Position numbers and translations under genes: made by a program
In this document: positions 35,446 to 46,901 of the stretch, piece after piece
Layout of the letters: the number at the start of each line of letters is the position of its first letter
How positions within the stretch are numbered: the first letter of the stretch is position 1
DNA from: Phanerochaete sordida
Taxonomy: Eukaryota; Basidiomycota; Agaricomycetes; Polyporales; Phanerochaetaceae
DNA: 64,000 nt
Assembly (NCBI GenBank): GCA_019973155.2
Contig: BPQB01000001.1
Span: 1,240,001-1,304,000 of the forward strand
Direction: 5' to 3'
Notes under the pieces: model-generated
Told to the model about the DNA's origin: nothing
Database searches by the model: none
Seen by the model: the letters and a program-made list of their open reading frames with translations, nothing else

Positions 35446-37259
35446 CTAGTGCACGATGATATTGCCCACCTCCCCGACCAGCCGCTTATGCTCCTTCCCG
35501 CCCTTCTTCGCCGGGAGCACCTCGATCTCAAACTCGACCTTCTTCTGCGCCGCCAGGACCTCGTCGAAATCGGAGCCGGCGAGGAACGCGTCCGCAAGCG
35601 TGCACGTGAGGTCGAGGAAGCGCGCGCCGTCGCGCGCATACGCGCCAAACGGCACGATGACGCCGAAGTCGGAGAACGTGATGTGCTGCGCGCGCACGAG
35701 CGTGAGCAGCCGCGCGAACTGCTCGTGCTTGCGCTGCGCCGGCGCCTGTTCGTGCGCGGCGCGGTCCCACGCGCCGACGACCGCGCGCAGGCGCGCGAAG
35801 TGGTCGTGCCAGACGGTGAACTGCTCCGAGTTGAGCACGAGCAGCGCCGGCGGCGAGTGTGTGGCGTAGGTTGTATGCTCGGTGAGCGAGGCTGCGACGT
35901 TGTAGGGCTCTGGGCCCGGCCCCGGGAGCGGCTCGAGCCACGGGTCGAGCGCGACGGCGCGCTGCACTGGGAGTGGTGTAAATTGGTGGTCTGCGAGGGT
36001 GGGTGGTGGGGTAGAGAGCGTGGACAGCTGTGTGAGAAGTCAGTGAGTGAGCCCGTGTAAGAAGAAGCGTACTGGCGTACCACAGTCGCTCCGCCGAATG
36101 AATGTCCTACGAGCAGGATGTCGTGATCACACTGTACCTTCGGCTTCGGGCCTGTAATATGCCAACTACGCCAGAACTCGCGATCTTCAGGACGGTTTTC
36201 CAGGTCGTGGTTCCACGGGCCTGACATAGTATGTATCCAGTCTAGAGAAGGATGATCTGAGGGACACGTTAACCACCCATCGATACGTCATATACATATA
36301 CGAACTACGTACCTTCATCCCAAGACGAGTTTACGAGGCGGGAAATATACGTGTAGGTCAAGTAGAGCTCCAGTCTACGAAAGACTAACTGATCTTCGCG
36401 GAATGCAAACTGGTCTTTCTCGGTCTGTGGTCTATCGAACCTACGCAGACAGTTAGGCAAGACCATACACGCAGTGAGATCCTCGTACGTGACGTCTTCA
36501 GGGTGAAGATACAACTTGCAGTTCGCAGGGAGCTCCTCCTTGAGGCCAGGCACATGCGTGCGAGTGTATACGAATGGGCCCGTTCCGTCGCGATGCTCTA
36601 TTGCGAGAACTATACGACCTTCGGCGGCGAGTCGAGCGCAAAAATGGCTACAAGGTGTGAGATAGATTTCAATGACGACACAGGCTGAACAGTACCTATA
36701 CGTCGTCCGAGTGCCGCCGAGGCCATGAGAAAATATGACCAGAGGCCATTGCTCTTCAGAATCTTGTTCGCGGCTCTGAGGGTCTAGTAGCGGGACATTC
36801 ACATAAAGTGGTATCTGGAGATATGTGTCACACGACCGGTCGTGTGCGAGGAAAGGACCAGAGACTAACCTTCAGAACGTGCGCGTAGGGTGCCATAAGC
36901 CCATTAATCAGCCATGTGTTCATGCTTCCGAAGTGTGCGTATCCTTTCAAGGTCTCTGAGACAGGCCTTCCGTTGTCATCATGAGCAATTGCGCTGCAGC
37001 AAGCATTGTTAAGGGCGCACCTTGGGACCCAGTGCACACCCTTGTGCGCATGCTTCGCAGAGTGAACGTCTGCAGGATAGTATGCTGTAAACGCGACCTC
37101 CTCCAGCTTCAACGCTGAGGAGCCTGGGATGCCGTCGCTGCTGGGTTTGAGCTTCGCATCACCTATGACTCTGGACGCGTCGTCGGAGGCGGGGACGGGT
37201 ATCGCAAAGGTTGTCGCGCCGACGGGGTATTTTCCGTGGATTTCAGGGAGGTTGAACAT
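35446..37259 (-). CDS. PAF-acetylhydrolase-like phospholipase A2 (group VII/isoform II type)
   Basis: Alpha/beta hydrolase that removes short or oxidised acyl chains from phospholipids. The start at 37259 gives MFNLPEIHGKYPVGATTFAI. Visible blocks are LEEVAFTAYYPAD, GYAHFGSMNTWLINGLMAPY, PLYVNVPLLDPQ, WPLVIFSHGLGGTRTTYR, EGRIVLAIEHRDGTGPF and RPEDREFWRSWHITGPK. The nucleophile elbow is HDILLVGHSFGGATVV (Ser of GHSFG). Asp in AVALDPWLEPLPG and His in RAQHITFSDFGVIVP complete a typical triad. It ends GNIIVH. No signal peptide, so it is likely intracellular. The 3' end converges with the FAH gene, with 173 bases between stops. Upstream in-frame codons reach 37559 but lack family resemblance. Confidence 0.9.
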
Positions 37260-37747
37260 GGTGGAGGAGAGAGAGAAAGATGTGCAGGCTGCGCGAGCTT
37301 CGGAGCTTGAGGAGGGTGCTGCATGATTTGCGGCCGGAAGCAATCGAATATTGGAGAACCGGCGTATACTAGGGTAGGGCAAGTGCTGGGGAGTCGGTGG
37401 GGCTCCGGACTCGACGTCAGCGTGGTCCCGATCGGATCGCCGGCGCCACAACGCTGGCATCCCGCGCTTGTTGGGCGCTCGTGGCAAGGTCGAACCTTGG
37501 GTCCTTCCTCCAGCTTCAACTTCCGTTGCATTCAGCGTAAACCACAGGTCAGAAACCATTGAATGTGCTCCAAACCCTTTCTACAAATTAATCCATGCTT
37601 ATGAAGAACTGCGGTAGCCACGTACGAGCTTCTAGGCTGAGCTTCTTTGCCCGGGCCCGCTTTGCTGTCGACTCGGACGGACGCGGCAGCCTCGCTGTCT
37701 TTCGGAGCTTCTGTCACCCCCATGCACCCATCACGTTAGCTCAGAGC
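37260..37747. other. Intergenic, PAF-AH promoter
   Basis: No gene recognised. It holds the promoter of the PAF-acetylhydrolase-like gene and the sequence before the F-box remnant. Confidence 0.5.
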
Positions 37748-37890
37748 CTGCCCGTTGAGCTACTCGATCAATGTCTCTGTCATCTTCCCCGAGACCATAG
37801 GCGACTTGAAGGCGTACTCCTTGTCATACGCCGACCTCTAATCCTCAGTTGCCGTACATGGCGTAATCTCTCCCAGCCTCTCTATTCTGC
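37748..37890 (+). pseudogene. F-box gene remnant (first of three tandem copies)
   Basis: A short stretch reads LPVELLDQCLCHLPRDHRRL, then LILSCRTWRNLSQPLYSA. This aligns with the F-box starts of the two copies downstream (LPIEVVDHCLSYLRHN ... SLVCRKWCSLAQSHLF and LPTELVDHCLLHVRYG ... SLVCRSWRTLAQAYLF). No Met sits at the matching place and no leucine-rich part follows, so only the F-box region survives. It is in the same orientation as the other copies and about 550 bases before the second. The borders are approximate. Confidence 0.65.
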
Positions 37891-38298
37891 CAAGTCTGAT
37901 ACTCTCAGCAGGTTGACATCCTTGATTTTATGACGTCTGCCCCTGCAATATCCTGTACACAACTTTGCGCGTGCCTCCCGGGTAGCCCGAAAGCTGGTGT
38001 CGCGCCACAACCCTGCGTCCAAACAGCGCCAAATACCTATGACTTGCTCTGAGACCCTCCCCGCCTGCGTCCTTTCCCCACTACCTTGTCGAACATATTG
38101 TCGTTCGCCTGTGCTCAAGCACTGGTTTTCAGGCTGCCGCAGGGGCGGAATAGTGCCAAGATTCGTGGGTGAGCATTGAGGCCGCTGCCCTGGGCTCTGA
38201 CTGAGGCTAATCTCGCCGCGTTCCTCGCAGAATAGGACATCGGAGGCTTCTTCGCTCCCGCTTTCTTGGACACATATACACCCAGAACTCCCACTATC
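37891..38298. other. Intergenic between F-box remnant and F-box copy 1
   Basis: 408 bases with no coding match. It probably includes the promoter of the F-box gene at 38299. Confidence 0.5.
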
Positions 38299-39699
38299 AT
38301 GCCTCATCTTCCCATCGAGGTTGTCGATCACTGCCTCTCCTACCTCCGTCACAATCCCTGGGAGCCTGAGGATGCTGCCCCCTATTCTGACAGGACTCGC
38401 GATCTCAACTCTTGCTCGTTGGTCTGCCGCAAATGGTGCAGCCTGGCACAATCGCATCTCTTCCATGACTTCTTTTTCTCATTCACAAAAGGGGCGGCCA
38501 ACTTCGGGGGTCAAAACGTCGTGAATCAGGCGGTCAGCGACGGAGAGGCTCCGTTCGTCAGCGAGTACCCTCCGACGCTCGAGACATTGCCCGTGTTCTT
38601 CCGTGCTTACCCTCATCTTGCGTCTCGCATCCGGGCAATCTTCCTCTTCTCCGATTCCCTTGACTTGTGTAACAAGTGAGGTTATGCCCCAGCCCATTCC
38701 GTCGACCCGTCCTTACTCGCGTCGGTGCTCGCGCTGCTCCCACGGCTGCAAGAGCTATACCTTGGCAATGTAGTGCTCGAGGAAGCTCGACCCGGAGTTC
38801 AGCGACATCCATCCCGACCCCTTCGGGCTCTCACCTTGCACTACGACCGGGGCTACAACCATATGCCTGCTGAACACATCCAGAAACTAGTTACAAGCTT
38901 CCCGCGCACTGCCATCGACAAGCTGATGTTTTCAACGTCGGAACCCGCCCAGAATATCGAAGATCCCGAGACTCCTCTAATTCCGCAAACAAACCTGATC
39001 GTGGTACCGCACATCATACTGTCTGCACTGGGCGAGGAATCTGCCCTCGAACTTGCAAGTATGCTCTCGTGCACCATAGAGATGGATCAAGTCCGGCGTC
39101 TGGACCTGCAAGGTGACGAGGCGTCCAAATATCAATTTATCTTGGATGCGGTGAGCGCGGGATTACAGGAATTGCATTTCAACATGGAGCCTTTCCCGCG
39201 CACGTACCGTACGTACACTCTTCGTGAATTCTAACGATAGCACTGAATCTCCGTAGGGATTGGAAGTGGCAGAGAAGTTCCGGTCATCCGCTCATGCAGC
39301 ATGTTGCAGTCGGTTCGCGTCGCATTTTCCGTTGGCGGAACCCCCGCCGCGGACTACTGGCGCTGGCACGCGCAGAACCTCTGCGCTTTCATCAGCCAAG
39401 CTCGTGTCTCGGCCAGTGCGTACCCGCACCTGCGGACATTCGTCATCAGCATCAAGGTCGGCGCCGCAGAGGACCAGCGCGTCCCACTCCCCGAGATTGC
39501 ATCATCCTTGGACGAGACCCTCGTATACCTTGTCCGCGAGACGTCGTTGCAGAGCGTCGCGTTCGAGTGGGTGCGCAGCACCAAGTGGCGGGATACACTC
39601 GAGGGCGACGAGTTCGCCGACTACATCTATAAGACATTCCCCGTCCTGCGAAGGGACAATCGAGTCACCATCCAAGCACCAATTCGAAAGGGGTTATGA
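38299..39699 (+). pseudogene. F-box/LRR-like gene broken by one in-frame TGA
   Basis: F-box protein, expected adaptor of an SCF ubiquitin ligase. Exon 1 (38299-39208) starts MPHLPIEVVDHCLSYLRHN. The frame is interrupted once, at codon 127 (TGA, 38677-38679), and then continues unchanged with AHSVDPSLLASVLALLPRLQ ELYLGNVVL. A 48-nt intron (39209-39256) joins to exon 2 (39257-39699), which ends QAPIRKGL. Without the TGA the reading frame is 450 codons, close to the 447 of the copy at 40239, and the intron sits at the same place and phase. No frameshift or deletion is seen. Likely a recent nonsense mutation; stop-codon readthrough or a sequence error are alternatives. Confidence 0.8.
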
Positions 39700-40238
39700 G
39701 GACTATCGTGATAAGTCTGTAATTTTTGCGGACTTCAAGTCTGCTTGCGGTTTTGCTGACCAGCCTGTCGGACTACAGTTGGACTACAGTCGGAACAGAG
39801 TAACACGAATTCGTCCGATAAAACTCAAAATCGTCTGGTTTATGCCGCGCTAGCATACCTGACTTGTTTTACATGTAGTTAGCACTCTTACCTTGTAATT
39901 GTACTCTACGAGAGTCCGCATGTGTTTTCTGCTCTGTCATTTCATTTTCTGTAGCTGAAGTCCAAGCCGCCGCGGTACCTGTGTTAACGCTGCGGCTAAC
40001 CTAAGTCCAAATAGAGCCAAACAACCAAGCCAGGCTGGCTTCGCCGTGCGCCTCCTCTCTCTTTCAGCTACCTTGAGCCTTGAGAGCTTGAGATACGGAG
40101 TTCCGTTGAACAATGATATAGTGCTTCCTATTGTGAGTGAACGCTGCTGCCGACTGTATATCACCTCACTGCGTACGCCCCAGACAACGAGCTTTCCGTC
40201 CCCAGAGCCATTACATCGCGCACCAGTAGCCCAGAACT
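39700..40238. other. Intergenic between F-box copies
   Basis: 539 bases with no gene. It carries the 3' end of copy 1 and the promoter of copy 2. The repeated words TTGGACTACAGT near 39779 and CGGACTACAGT just before it are a small tandem duplication. Confidence 0.5.
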
Positions 40239-41633
40239 ATGACCATGCGCTCTCTTCCCACCGAGTTAGTCGACCACTGTCTCTTGCATGTCCGATACGG
40301 CTGGGAGGACGATATTCCCTATCGATCTACCACCGATGGAGACCTCAAGTCTTGCTCGTTAGTCTGCCGCTCATGGCGAACCCTTGCACAAGCATATCTC
40401 TTCCATGATTTCTTCTACCCATTCACGAAAGCCGAAAACCATGACTCAATGCGTGTAGAGACCAGCTACGGCGAGCTCGCGTCTGCTGTCGACCCTCCTC
40501 CGACGCTGGAGGCATTACGCGTTTTCTTATGTGCCCATCCACACCTCGCCTCTCGTATCCGCATTATGCACCTTCAATCTGACTCGCGCGAATTGGATTT
40601 CGAGACGAGCCTTCCTGATCATTCTGTCGACCAATCCCTATTCGCGACGCTGCTCTCACTTCTCCCACGGCTGCAACAGCTGTTCCTCTGCAACGTTGTG
40701 CTCGAAGCAACACGGCCTGCCGATGAATTACATATGCTGCCGTCTCTGCAGGCTCTGACTCTGCACTATGGGGAGGAGTACGATTACGTAGCTGCTGAAG
40801 ACTTACAGAAGATTGTCGCAAGCTTCGCACAGATCGACAAGCTCGCGTTGGCCACCTCCAGTTACATTCAGACCATTCAAGCTCCCGAAAATGAACTTTC
40901 CCCTCTGCCGCGCCCAGTCAACGTGCAGCACATCGTACTTCCTGAATTAGGTCGGGTGTCGGCCCCTCTCCTCGTCGACGTTCTTTCACGTACCGTCCAG
41001 ATGCCGCAATTGCGGCGTCTGGACATACCATCCGAGTCCGCGGACTATCAAGGCATAGTGAATGCATTGAGCCACGGATTAGAAGAGCTGCATCTCAATC
41101 TGGAGCCATTCTACGTTGACTTCTGTGCGTACTCTACTCATGCTCGCCAGTCGCATCTTTACTGAATGTCTACAGGGGAACGAGGGCCTGATGACATCGG
41201 GCTCGACATCGGCTCGTGCCAAATGCTGCAGAAGCTCTATATCGCCTTCTCGATTGGCGGACACTCCGTCACGGATTGCTGGCGTTTCCATGTGCAAAAT
41301 ATATGCGCTTTCATCCGCCAAGCCGGGTTTTCCGCCCATGCATTCCCCCACCTGCGGACTTTCGTCATCAGGCTCGGCGTCAGCGATACAGAGAGCTCGC
41401 GCGTTCCGCAGCCCGCTCTCGCAAAGCCCCTCGATGAGGCTTTTGCGTCGCTCGTCCGCGAGACGACGCTGCATAGCGTGACGTTCGAGTGGGTCCGTGG
41501 CGGCGAGTCGTGGGAGAGACTCGAGGACGACGCATTCGCCGACTACATCTACAAGACGTTCCCCGTTCTACGGAGCAAGAACGCGGTCTTTATCCAAGCA
41601 CCGACTGGAGAGGAAGGAGGGTCGTCAGTATAA
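40239..41633 (+). CDS. F-box/LRR-like protein (intact tandem copy)
   Basis: 447 residues in two exons (40239-41124, 41176-41633; intron 51 nt). The F-box is at residues 4-55 (LPTELVDHCLLHV ... SLVCRSWRTLAQAYLFHDFF). Leucine-rich segments follow (LLSLLPRLQQLFLCNVVLE, LPSLQALTLHYGEEYDYV, MPQLRRLDIPSE, GLEELHLNLEPF, CQMLQKLYIAFSIGG). The C-terminus has FPHLRTFVIRLGV, TLHSVTFEWVRGGESW and DDAFADYIYKTFPVL. Basidiomycete genomes hold many F-box genes of this layout, usually fast-evolving. It is probably a substrate receptor for Skp1-Cullin1 ligases; the target is unknown. Homology with 38299-39699 holds over the full length, which marks a tandem duplication. An in-frame ATG at 40245 is an equal start candidate. 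Confidence 0.82.
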
Positions 41634-43350
41634 GTTCAGTGTGTCTGCATACTCGAAGTCTGGTCCATCTGCTAACCGTGTCGGGGTAGTGATGGGCAGA
41701 ACGTGACTGAATTCACGTCGAGGTTATGACGAAGCGGACAGACCTCGCCACTCTAGCTCCTGAGCCCATAGCTCGCAGCATTTCGTTGGCTGCGCTGTGG
41801 ATTGTCTATTAGTTATATCAATATGGAAGGGTTTTCTTTCTCTTTCTCCGCATCGCTGCTTTGTCGTAACCGTGAACTCAAGAGCTTACCGTGGTCTTGC
41901 ATGTAGCCATCGCTACTCAATTTGACAGTCACGACTGTCAAAGCCCGTGATGGTGAGCAAGCCAGTTCCATTCCCGTGCGGAACTTTCTCATGCTAGCAA
42001 TGGTTTGAACTCAGCCCTTGTGTGCGGTGCCAGCTGTCCACGCCGAACTCTGCTCGGTCATCGTGGTGCGGCCGATGCCCATGAAACGCCCAGCGTCGAG
42101 ACTCACGAGGACACATGGGCCTCTCGCTCTCTCATGACGCTTCCGAAGCACTGCCGTCTGATCAGGTAAGATACTTGTTACGTTACTTTTCCCTTGAGCT
42201 TACCTCCGTACGGCTAGAACGGTCCGCGCGCGCTGCTCAAGCGTTCTTTGCTCCAGCAGAGGTGCTATACGCGTGCTCGGGAGAGGCAGACACGATCCAC
42301 CGCGCGTTATACCTGCTCCAGTCCGACGTTCTCGGAAGAGCCTCCTCTGCTCAGTTGCGACGCGCGATACTCTATTCACCCACAGGCCCCGTGGCGGCAC
42401 GCCGACATTTGAAGCCCGCAGGCCGTCATCGCGCGGTCCGCTCTGCGCCCTGTGACCCATGCATCCACGCCCGACACCGAAGGACGCTCCCATAATGAAG
42501 CGAGGGAGGCTTCGTCGCGCCGTGATGTTCTCTGTGCGATGGCGCACCCTCGCTCCGCGGCGGCCTGGGTGGTCCCACGGAGGGGGCTTCTGGCTTTTCG
42601 CGTCCAGCGCTCTCCTTCTCGAGGACGCGGCGGCGGGTCCGCCTCCCACAGACACGATGTTACCGTTGGGGCGTGCCGTTATCGCGCTGCTCCGCTCCTC
42701 GTCGGACAGGCTGCGCGTTCGCGGCGCCCCAGTCGCGGTCTGCGCTCTCCGTCATTGTATGCTCGCGAGATATGCGCCTGCGGAGCCCAGCGCCAGCAGG
42801 AGGCTTTACAGGGCCGTTAGCTCGCAGATTGTCGTAACGCGCTTTCGCGACACGCTGACTGCACCCGCTGACTTCACGCGCCCGCCAGGGGAGGGATCTG
42901 CACATGCGCGCCCTGGTGCAGCGCGCAGACCCTAGGATCCGCGGGCGAAAACGGGCGCCGCGGTCGCTCATCACGACATGAAGCAGGGTGTGGGTCTCCG
43001 ACAAAGCTTCGTGCGTCCCCCTGGCCCGCGGCAGCGGCGTTGCCCGCACATCCCGCTGATGGTGGCCTCGACAGGGCGTGCAATTTGTTAATCTTGTATG
43101 TACAGCATTACTCGACAAGTGTATCGATTGTACGCGTCCGTTTTGTCCCTACTCCGCTAGCCCCAGACTCTAGGCCGGCTAGTGTGCCCCACGACAAGTG
43201 ACAAACAAGAACGAGGAAAGGGAAATAATATACAAACAGGAGTGATACGACAGCAGAATGCATACGATGACAGATCTGGAGTGGTGCAGATGGTGTGCAT
43301 GAGGTGATGAGAGGCAGGGAACGGTAACATCGAGAGGGAAGGGGAAGGGT
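41634..43350. other. Long gene-poor interval
   Basis: 1.7 kb. Open frames at 42459-42935 (plus) and 42660-43118 (minus) overlap on opposite strands, are Arg/Ala/Pro-rich and match nothing I know. The stretch 42200-43080 is GC-rich. No repeat family or transposon end seen. Confidence 0.5.
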
Positions 43351-46300
43351 TCACTGTGGCGACACGGGCGACTCGCCGCGCATCTCCTTTTCCTGGCGGC
43401 TGCACGACAGCCAGGCGAACCACATCAGCGTCCGGAGCTGGAGCACGTCCTCCTTCCACGCCATCGACTGGTTCTGCTCGCGGAACTCTTTCGTGAGGTT
43501 CTCGCATCGGTCGATGTTGTCGGGGCTGACAAAGTCGCTCGCGACCTTGATGCAGTCCGCGAGGTTGCACACCTAGCGGGTACGATTGGTCAGCGCAGCC
43601 CGAGGCAGATGATAATCACGGCGACCCACCTGGTGCGCACAGCCGGCAGGGATGAAGACGGCTTCGCCGGGCTTCTGGTAGATGCGGTAGCTCTTGACGC
43701 CGAGGTCGTCGTACAGCTCCTTGCGCAATGTCGCATCGAGGTAGAACTGCTGGGAGTGGATCGGGTCATGCTGGAACTGGCCCTTGAATTTGCGCTTCAA
43801 GAACTTGCGGATCTTGCCTGCGTCCTCGGCCCTGAAGAGGTCCCATGCGGCACAACCTGGCTCGCCCTGGGGCGTCGATGCCGCGTAGAGCATCACATTG
43901 ACCGCGTCCGCCATATCGAGGTGCAGCCGTGTTGAGCCCTTGCTACCCTCCGACTCGTACGAAGCCATGGCGTTATACATCTTGGGGCCTGCACCAAGGC
44001 GAGATTAGTTATTTTGACGACTGCGGACACTTGCGACAACATACCCAGGTCCGGAGCGACTGTGTTATTCGGGAAGTGAGACGCGACGTTGAGCACGCCA
44101 TCCCGGCGGACGTAGCTCGGCACCGGTGTGCCATTGGCAAAATCCTCGTACAGCTCCGGGAACGCCGTCTTGAAGTCAGTGGAGGGAGGCCAGTCCTGTC
44201 CGCAGATTAAACATGACACCAAGGAGAGCGAGGATGAACGCATACCTTCAGCTTCCAGCAATCTCTCCGTCCTTCATACTTGCCGAACCACGAGAAGAAC
44301 TCGCCCACCGACACGCGCTTGTTTTGGTCCGTCTGACACTCGAGAATGAGGCACGTCTGCGTACCGTACTTCTGGATGAAGTAGTCGGGCGTCCACGCGA
44401 TGCGGAACTTCTTCTGGAGGTCAGTGACGATGATCGGCTCGCCCTTCGACCAAACCTGGGCGAAGACGTCGTCTGTCAGCTCCCCGTCCTCGAACCTGCG
44501 GGCTTCGTGATGCGGGATGTCCAAAGACGAAGAAGATTCCCCGGGCGGAGGCGCGGCGCTGGTAGATGAGGGCGGCTCGGGTTGGCTCGCGGAGTCGGAA
44601 GCGAGCTCAGCGATAGGCTTCTTGTCTGTATCAGCGTCCGACACGAGCGGAAGTGGGTCCGATGGTGACGGGACGTTGTTCAAGGTCTGTGAGGACGCAG
44701 ATGACTCCGCTGTCTGCTCTCGCAGTCCTGTGGAGCTCTCCGTCGTTTCAGGTGAGCTCTTGAAGACCTCGCCATCAGGGTTGTCAACACGCAGGCTTTC
44801 CATCTCGGTGATGGCCTCCGCAAGCTCCTCCTTGCTGAAGCGCGACATCGGCGAGAAGTCGCTAGCCCTGTGCTCGCTCCTCCGCGTGCATGAGAGGAAG
44901 AACGGGTTGACATGCGCATGCTTCTCCCGCTTCGCTTGCAATGCGACGATCTCGGCTTCGGCAGCGCCTGGTGGCTCTGTGGTGAGCTCGCTGACTTGTT
45001 CGAAGCACTCTGAACAGGCTTCACGGCCGCACAAGCGACACATCCAGCTTGTCGAGAATATCGATGTCATGCAGGTGTCTACGGGGTAGACATTATCAGC
45101 TAGGGGTGTCGAGACGACTGAGGGAGCACCACTGACCACAAGTAGCGCGAACATCGCTTTCCCTGTTTCTCCTGATGACCTCGCGTCGCTGTATATGTTC
45201 TTGCTCCTGCTTCAACACAGGCAGAAGCGCCCGCGCCACAGTGCGCTAGGTCGAGAATGAACACTGCGGGATGGACGAGGTGCAAGGAAAGGTACCTTGA
45301 TACGGTCTATGTGAGATTGCTGAAGCTTCGCGTTCCATTTGATAGGGAAGTTCATGGAGGGCCCGTCGGCTTTCTGGTTTTCGATGAAGCTTATGCCAAT
45401 AATGTTACGGCTCTCATCCTTGAGGAAAAATCGGATGCCCTGGAAGCGACAGGTATCGCCCGCCCAGCGACGCGTGCAGGATACGCATCTTGGGAACTCT
45501 TCCGATCGGTACCGGTTGGACATGCACCGTGCAAACTGAAGCTCAGGATGTAGCTGACGCGACCCTTCAATTTGATTGCCGTTCTCATCGACGAGGTTGG
45601 AGGCTTGGATGGCTGCATACAGTCAGTCTTCGTCGGACCACTTGCTTAGTGTATACTGACCAAAATTGGCGCTTGCTTCCTTTTCCTTAATATCCACTAC
45701 GAGACGTTCAGACATGACTCGTAGCAACCAAAGCGTGATGGACTCCTTACTCTGTGGCGTCGACTCGCTGCGCTTCTTGGCATAGTTTCTACGCGTCGTG
45801 GCTATCTCAACGTGAGTTCGAGTCTTGCACACTGCCTGGTGACACACCATTGCCATTGGCGTCCGTCGCCTTGCCCTTGCCCCTCGCCTTCTTGGTCTTC
45901 GCAGGTGTCTCCGCATCCTCAGGTTCCAGCGACCTCTTCGCAGGCATCGCTTGCTGTGGCATCATGACAGGAAAGGCGAAAAGCGCGGTGTTGATGTGTT
46001 GCGGAAAGTACATCGTAGGCGGCCTCTGGTTGGCGGCGTGTTGCTGAGCCAGTTGGTGAGGCTGTCCCGATCGCGCTGCAAGCCGAACGGAAGCCCTCTC
46101 AGTTTTCTGATATGCTGAAGAAGAAAGTTAGAACCACACTTGTCGGAGCTCCTAACAATACGGGATAGTAACCATTGTAGGTATGGTGGGGCATTTCTTG
46201 CTGGTCAAAGTGCTGGGCGTGGGGGTAGCCTGGGACGGAGCGCGGGTCAGGACGAGGCTGTCAGAGACACGTGGATGATGGGGATACGCACTCTTTGGGC

Positions 46301-46901
46301 CGGGATCACCGTTGGCTCCTGGGAAGCGTGGGAGCGTGAGCACGCGTGCGGAGGACGTCGCGGACGACGAGTAAGGAGCGGACTGACCAGCGCGGTCGTC
46401 GTGGTACACGGGAGCGATCATCTGAGCGCCGTAGGGGAGGTGGTGGGCGGGCGGCCAATGTTGGACGTCTATGCCGTAATTAGCAGGTTCGCCCGCGGGC
46501 CTGGATCTGTGATACTGGTCGGGATATGGCGCGTGTGGCTGGGGTTGATGACCGTGCGCCGGGTGACTCTGCGGGTGCGAGGTGCCTGAGGCGTAGCGAC
46601 AGGCGGTGGGCGACTCTGCGGGCAGGCTGCGCCCCACGTCGCTTTCGCTCGCGCCGGCATGGTCCCAGCTTGCGGCTCTCAGGCTGAAGGACGAGCCCGG
46701 GGGTGGGGTCATCATGCCCGAGTGGTAGCTCGACGCGGTCTGGGCGCGTGGCGCATGAGCGTAGGACTGGCTCGGAATGGCACCGAGTTGCGGCGAGCTG
46801 TAGGAAGGATCGAGGGAATCTGGGGCGGGAGCGTTCGCGACGGGGTTGAGGAGCTCGTTGATAGAGGTGCGCTTGTGGTTCTGCTCGTGGAGGCTGTTCA
46901 T
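43351..46901 (-). CDS. JmjC-domain histone demethylase, KDM3/JMJD1-like
   Basis: Fe(II)/2-oxoglutarate dioxygenase, probably removing H3K9 methyl groups (inferred from similarity to the KDM3 class). The start at 46901 gives MNSLHEQNHKRTSINELLNP, a disordered Ser/Pro/His-rich region, then MPHHTYNGYYP, a 55-nt intron with branch CTAAC, and KTERASVRLAARSG. A basic patch follows (AKTKKARGKGK). Zinc-binding parts: LQFARCMSNRYRSEEFPRCV with CTRRWAGDTCRFQG, and CDTCMTSIFSTSWMCRLCGR. Then comes an acidic/Ser-rich linker. The JmjC part has GEPIIVTDLQKKF, EGRRDCWKLKDWPPSTDF, the ligand pair in STRLHLDMADAVNVMLY (HxD) and the third ligand in EAVFIPAGCAHQVCN. It ends GESPVSPQ. All three iron ligands are present. 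The N-terminal part was joined by hand and some borders there are less sure. Confidence 0.85.

Noticed and set aside
38677..38679. TGA as a selenocysteine codon
   Set aside because: Dikaryotic fungi lack selenocysteine machinery in general, F-box proteins do not use it, and the aligned paralogue has no Cys there.
38674..38694. Tiny intron (GTGAGG to CCCAG) removing the TGA
   Set aside because: It would be 17 nt, far below the roughly 40-nt minimum seen elsewhere in this window, and would shift the frame.
42459..42935. 158-codon open frame after the F-box cluster
   Set aside because: Overlapping frames exist on both strands and none resembles a protein family; typical of GC-rich non-coding DNA.
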